Assembly (NCBI GenBank): GCA_003151875.1
Contig: PLYW01000266.1
Location: forward strand, 8,118-14,276
DNA: 6,159 nucleotides
Origin: Acidobacteriaceae bacterium
Lineage (GTDB): Bacteria > Acidobacteriota > Terriglobia > Terriglobales > Acidobacteriaceae
Direction of reading: 5' to 3'
Shown here: in pieces, positions 4,731-6,159 of the stretch
How positions within the stretch are numbered: the stretch's first letter is position 1
How the letters are laid out: each line of letters starts with the position of its first letter
Position numbers and translations under genes: made by a program
Notes under the pieces: generated by a model
Database searches by the model: none
Told to the model about the DNA's origin: nothing
What the model saw: only the letters and a program-made list of their open reading frames with translations

Positions 4731-6065
4731 TTAGACGGTCATCTCGCCCAATAGGCTGTTGGGAAACGCCTGCGTCACTTGCACACGGACATACTCTCCG
4801 ATACGCGGCTCCGGCCTGCCGTTGACCACGAAGTTGAGCGTCTTGTTCTGCGAAGTGCGGCCGGTGATCTGTCCGCGGGCAGGATTCTTTCCTTCCACCA
4901 TGACTTCAACAATTTGCCCTAAATGCCTGCGATAGCTTGACCTCTGCAACTCACGCTGATGCTCTTGCAGGACCTGCAAGCGGCGCGATTTCTCGGCATC
5001 GGGAATGGAATCGGCGTACTGCAGCGCGGGAGTGTTCGGCCGGGGCGAGTACTTGAAGGAGAAAACGCCGTCGTAGCCAACTTCGTCGAGCAAGCTCAAG
5101 GTCTCGCAGAATTCGGCTTCCGTCTCGCCCGGGAAACCGACGATCACGTCCGTCGTGATACTGATTTCTCTGTTGCGCGCGGCCTTCATCCAGGCAATCC
5201 GCTCCAAATATTGCTCGCGGGAGTAATCGCGGAACATGGACTCTAGCACTCGCGACGAGCCGCTTTGCACCGGCAGATGCACGTGGTCGCAGAGCGTCGG
5301 GAGCGAATCAATCGCGTCGATGATGTCTTTGGTAAAGTCCCGCGGATGGGAGGTGGTAAAGCGGACGCGGCGAATGCCCGGCAATTCCCCGACGGCAGTC
5401 AACAATTCGGCAAAAGTCTTTTTGCCGGCCGGGTCGTGGTAAGAATTCACATTTTGCCCGAGCAGTTGAATGTCGGTGTAGCCGGTGCCGGCCATGCGCC
5501 TGGCTTCGTCAAGCACCGACTGCGAGGTGCGGCTGCGCTCTTTGCCGCGGGTATAAGGCACCACGCAATAGGCGCAGAACTTATCGCAGCCCTCGATGAT
5601 GGTGATGTATCCCCGATGAGGGTTGGTGCGGGCGGTGAACTCAGTCTCAAACGTCTGGTCGGTTTGGCGATCGTCGAGCCCGGTGACGCGATTGGCCCCA
5701 GCTTCGATCTGAATCAGCATGGCGGGCAAGTTGCGATACGAAGCCGACCCCGCGACCAGGGAGACGTAGGGTGCGCGCTCGAAGATCTTCTCGCCTTCCT
5801 GCTGGGCGACGCAGCCCAAAACGGCGAAGCGCTTCCCTTCCTTGTGCAGCTTCTTGAAATCGGCCAGCCGATGGAAGACCTTCTGCTCGGCCTTATCGCG
5901 GATCGAGCAGGTGTTGTAAACGATGAGGTCGGCGTCCTCTTCGCGTTGCACTTGCGCGTAACCTTCGGAGATGAGCGTTCCCACGACCTTTTCGGAGTCG
6001 TGGAAGTTCATCTGGCAGCCGAAGGTCTCAATGTAGAACGTCTTTTGCGGCGAACTCACAACCAT
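4731..6065 (-). CDS. miaB: tRNA-2-methylthio-N6-dimethylallyladenosine synthase MiaB
   Basis: MiaB is a radical-SAM methylthiotransferase that adds a 2-methylthio group to i6A at tRNA position 37, next to the anticodon, using two 4Fe-4S clusters. The 444-residue protein has the three domains of the family. The N-terminal methylthiotransferase domain has cluster ligands C17 (TFGCQMN), C53 (NTCSIRD) and C85 (LGCVAQQ). The radical-SAM core has C160, C164 and C167 in GCDKFCAYC, followed by VVPYTRGKERSR. The C-terminal TRAM domain (about 377-441) binds tRNA. All six cysteines and the full length are present, so it should be active. MiaB is chosen over the relatives MtaB and RimO by CQMN, CSIRDKAEQK and VVPYTRG. 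ATG 6065 has GAGG directly against it; GTG at codon 3 (6059) would give a 6-nt spacing and may be the true start. MiaA, which makes the i6A substrate, is not in the window. Confidence 0.97.
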   Translation of the reverse strand: MVVSSPQKTFYIETFGCQMNFHDSEKVVGTLISEGYAQVQREEDADLIVYNTCSIRDKAEQKVFHRLADFKKLHKEGKRFAVLGCVAQQEGEKIFERAPYVSLVAGSASYRNLPAMLIQIEAGANRVTGLDDRQTDQTFETEFTARTNPHRGYITIIEGCDKFCAYCVVPYTRGKERSRTSQSVLDEARRMAGTGYTDIQLLGQNVNSYHDPAGKKTFAELLTAVGELPGIRRVRFTTSHPRDFTKDIIDAIDSLPTLCDHVHLPVQSGSSRVLESMFRDYSREQYLERIAWMKAARNREISITTDVIVGFPGETEAEFCETLSLLDEVGYDGVFSFKYSPRPNTPALQYADSIPDAEKSRRLQVLQEHQRELQRSSYRRHLGQIVEVMVEGKNPARGQITGRTSQNKTLNFVVNGRPEPRIGEYVRVQVTQAFPNSLLGEMTV

Positions 6066-6079
6066 CCTCGGTACTGACC

Positions 6080-6085
6080 AGTATA
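6080..6085 (-). promoter_or_regulatory. Candidate -10 element of miaB
   Basis: TATACT on the minus strand (5 of 6 to TATAAT) ends 14 nt before the miaB ATG. No good -35 lies at the usual distance (TGAATC at 17 bp is weak). It would give a leader of roughly 6-10 nt, which suits the GAGG at 6069-6066 serving a GTG start at 6059. Confidence 0.4.
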
Positions 6086-6104
6086 GCGGGAAATGCGAGG
6101 AAGA

Positions 6105-6133
6105 TTCACCACGGAGGCACGGAGGACACGGAG
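6105..6133 (+). repeat. Interspersed CACGGAG repeat, copy 2
   Basis: TTCAC leads into CACGGAG units at 6110-6116, 6118-6124 and 6127-6133, followed by AAAAATC. Bases 6105-6124 match the reverse complement of 3703-3722 exactly. It lies upstream of the miaB promoter region, near the right edge. Its position relative to the next gene, outside the window, is unknown. Confidence 0.75.
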
Positions 6134-6159
6134 AAAAATCAACGACTTCTTTTCACGCT

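Noticed and set aside
4215..4754. 179-codon plus-strand ORF opposite the DUF151 gene
   Set aside because: Serine- and threonine-rich antisense translation with no motif; the minus-strand frame carries the DUF151 signature.
5265..6077. 270-codon plus-strand ORF opposite miaB
   Set aside because: It is antisense to a fully conserved miaB and has no recognisable domain; long antisense frames are common in GC-rich genes.

Overview
This is a GC-rich bacterial chromosomal window made mostly of conserved housekeeping and conserved-hypothetical genes, with no tRNA, rRNA, insertion sequence or CRISPR array. Gene content and the style of the interspersed repeats (7-bp TTCGCTN arrays, CACGGAG clusters, several genes with weak ribosome binding sites) suggest a soil Acidobacteriota-type genome. 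That assignment is an inference from general familiarity and was not tested.

Layout: the window opens with the last 21 codons of an unidentified plus-strand gene, followed 3 nt later by a short-chain dehydrogenase/reductase (70-885). A convergent rhomboid intramembrane serine protease lies at 1068-1817 on the minus strand. The 182-bp gap between them carries two heptad-repeat arrays in opposite orientation that form a perfect 20-bp inverted repeat. Divergent from the rhomboid gene is truB (1939-2823, tRNA pseudouridine-55 synthase). It is followed by a small STAS-domain protein (2981-3343) of the anti-anti-sigma type. A 61-codon ORF (3536-3721) carries only the toxin-binding tail motif of a Phd-like antitoxin, with no DNA-binding domain and no toxin beside it, and its last codons lie inside an interspersed repeat.

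The right half is on the minus strand and is probably cotranscribed at least in part: miaB (6065-4731, tRNA methylthiotransferase), a bifunctional-nuclease-family DUF151 protein (4654-4166) and a 104-residue protein of unknown function (4045-3731). Two tRNA-modifying enzymes (TruB acting on U55, MiaB acting on i6A37) lie in the same window but in separate transcription units.

The most unusual signal is a family of short 7-bp arrays (TTCGCTN). It sits 2 to 15 nt after the stop codon of three different genes, in the sense orientation each time. I see no clear evidence of a new multi-gene system; the repeats and the antitoxin-tail ORF are the points worth checking.
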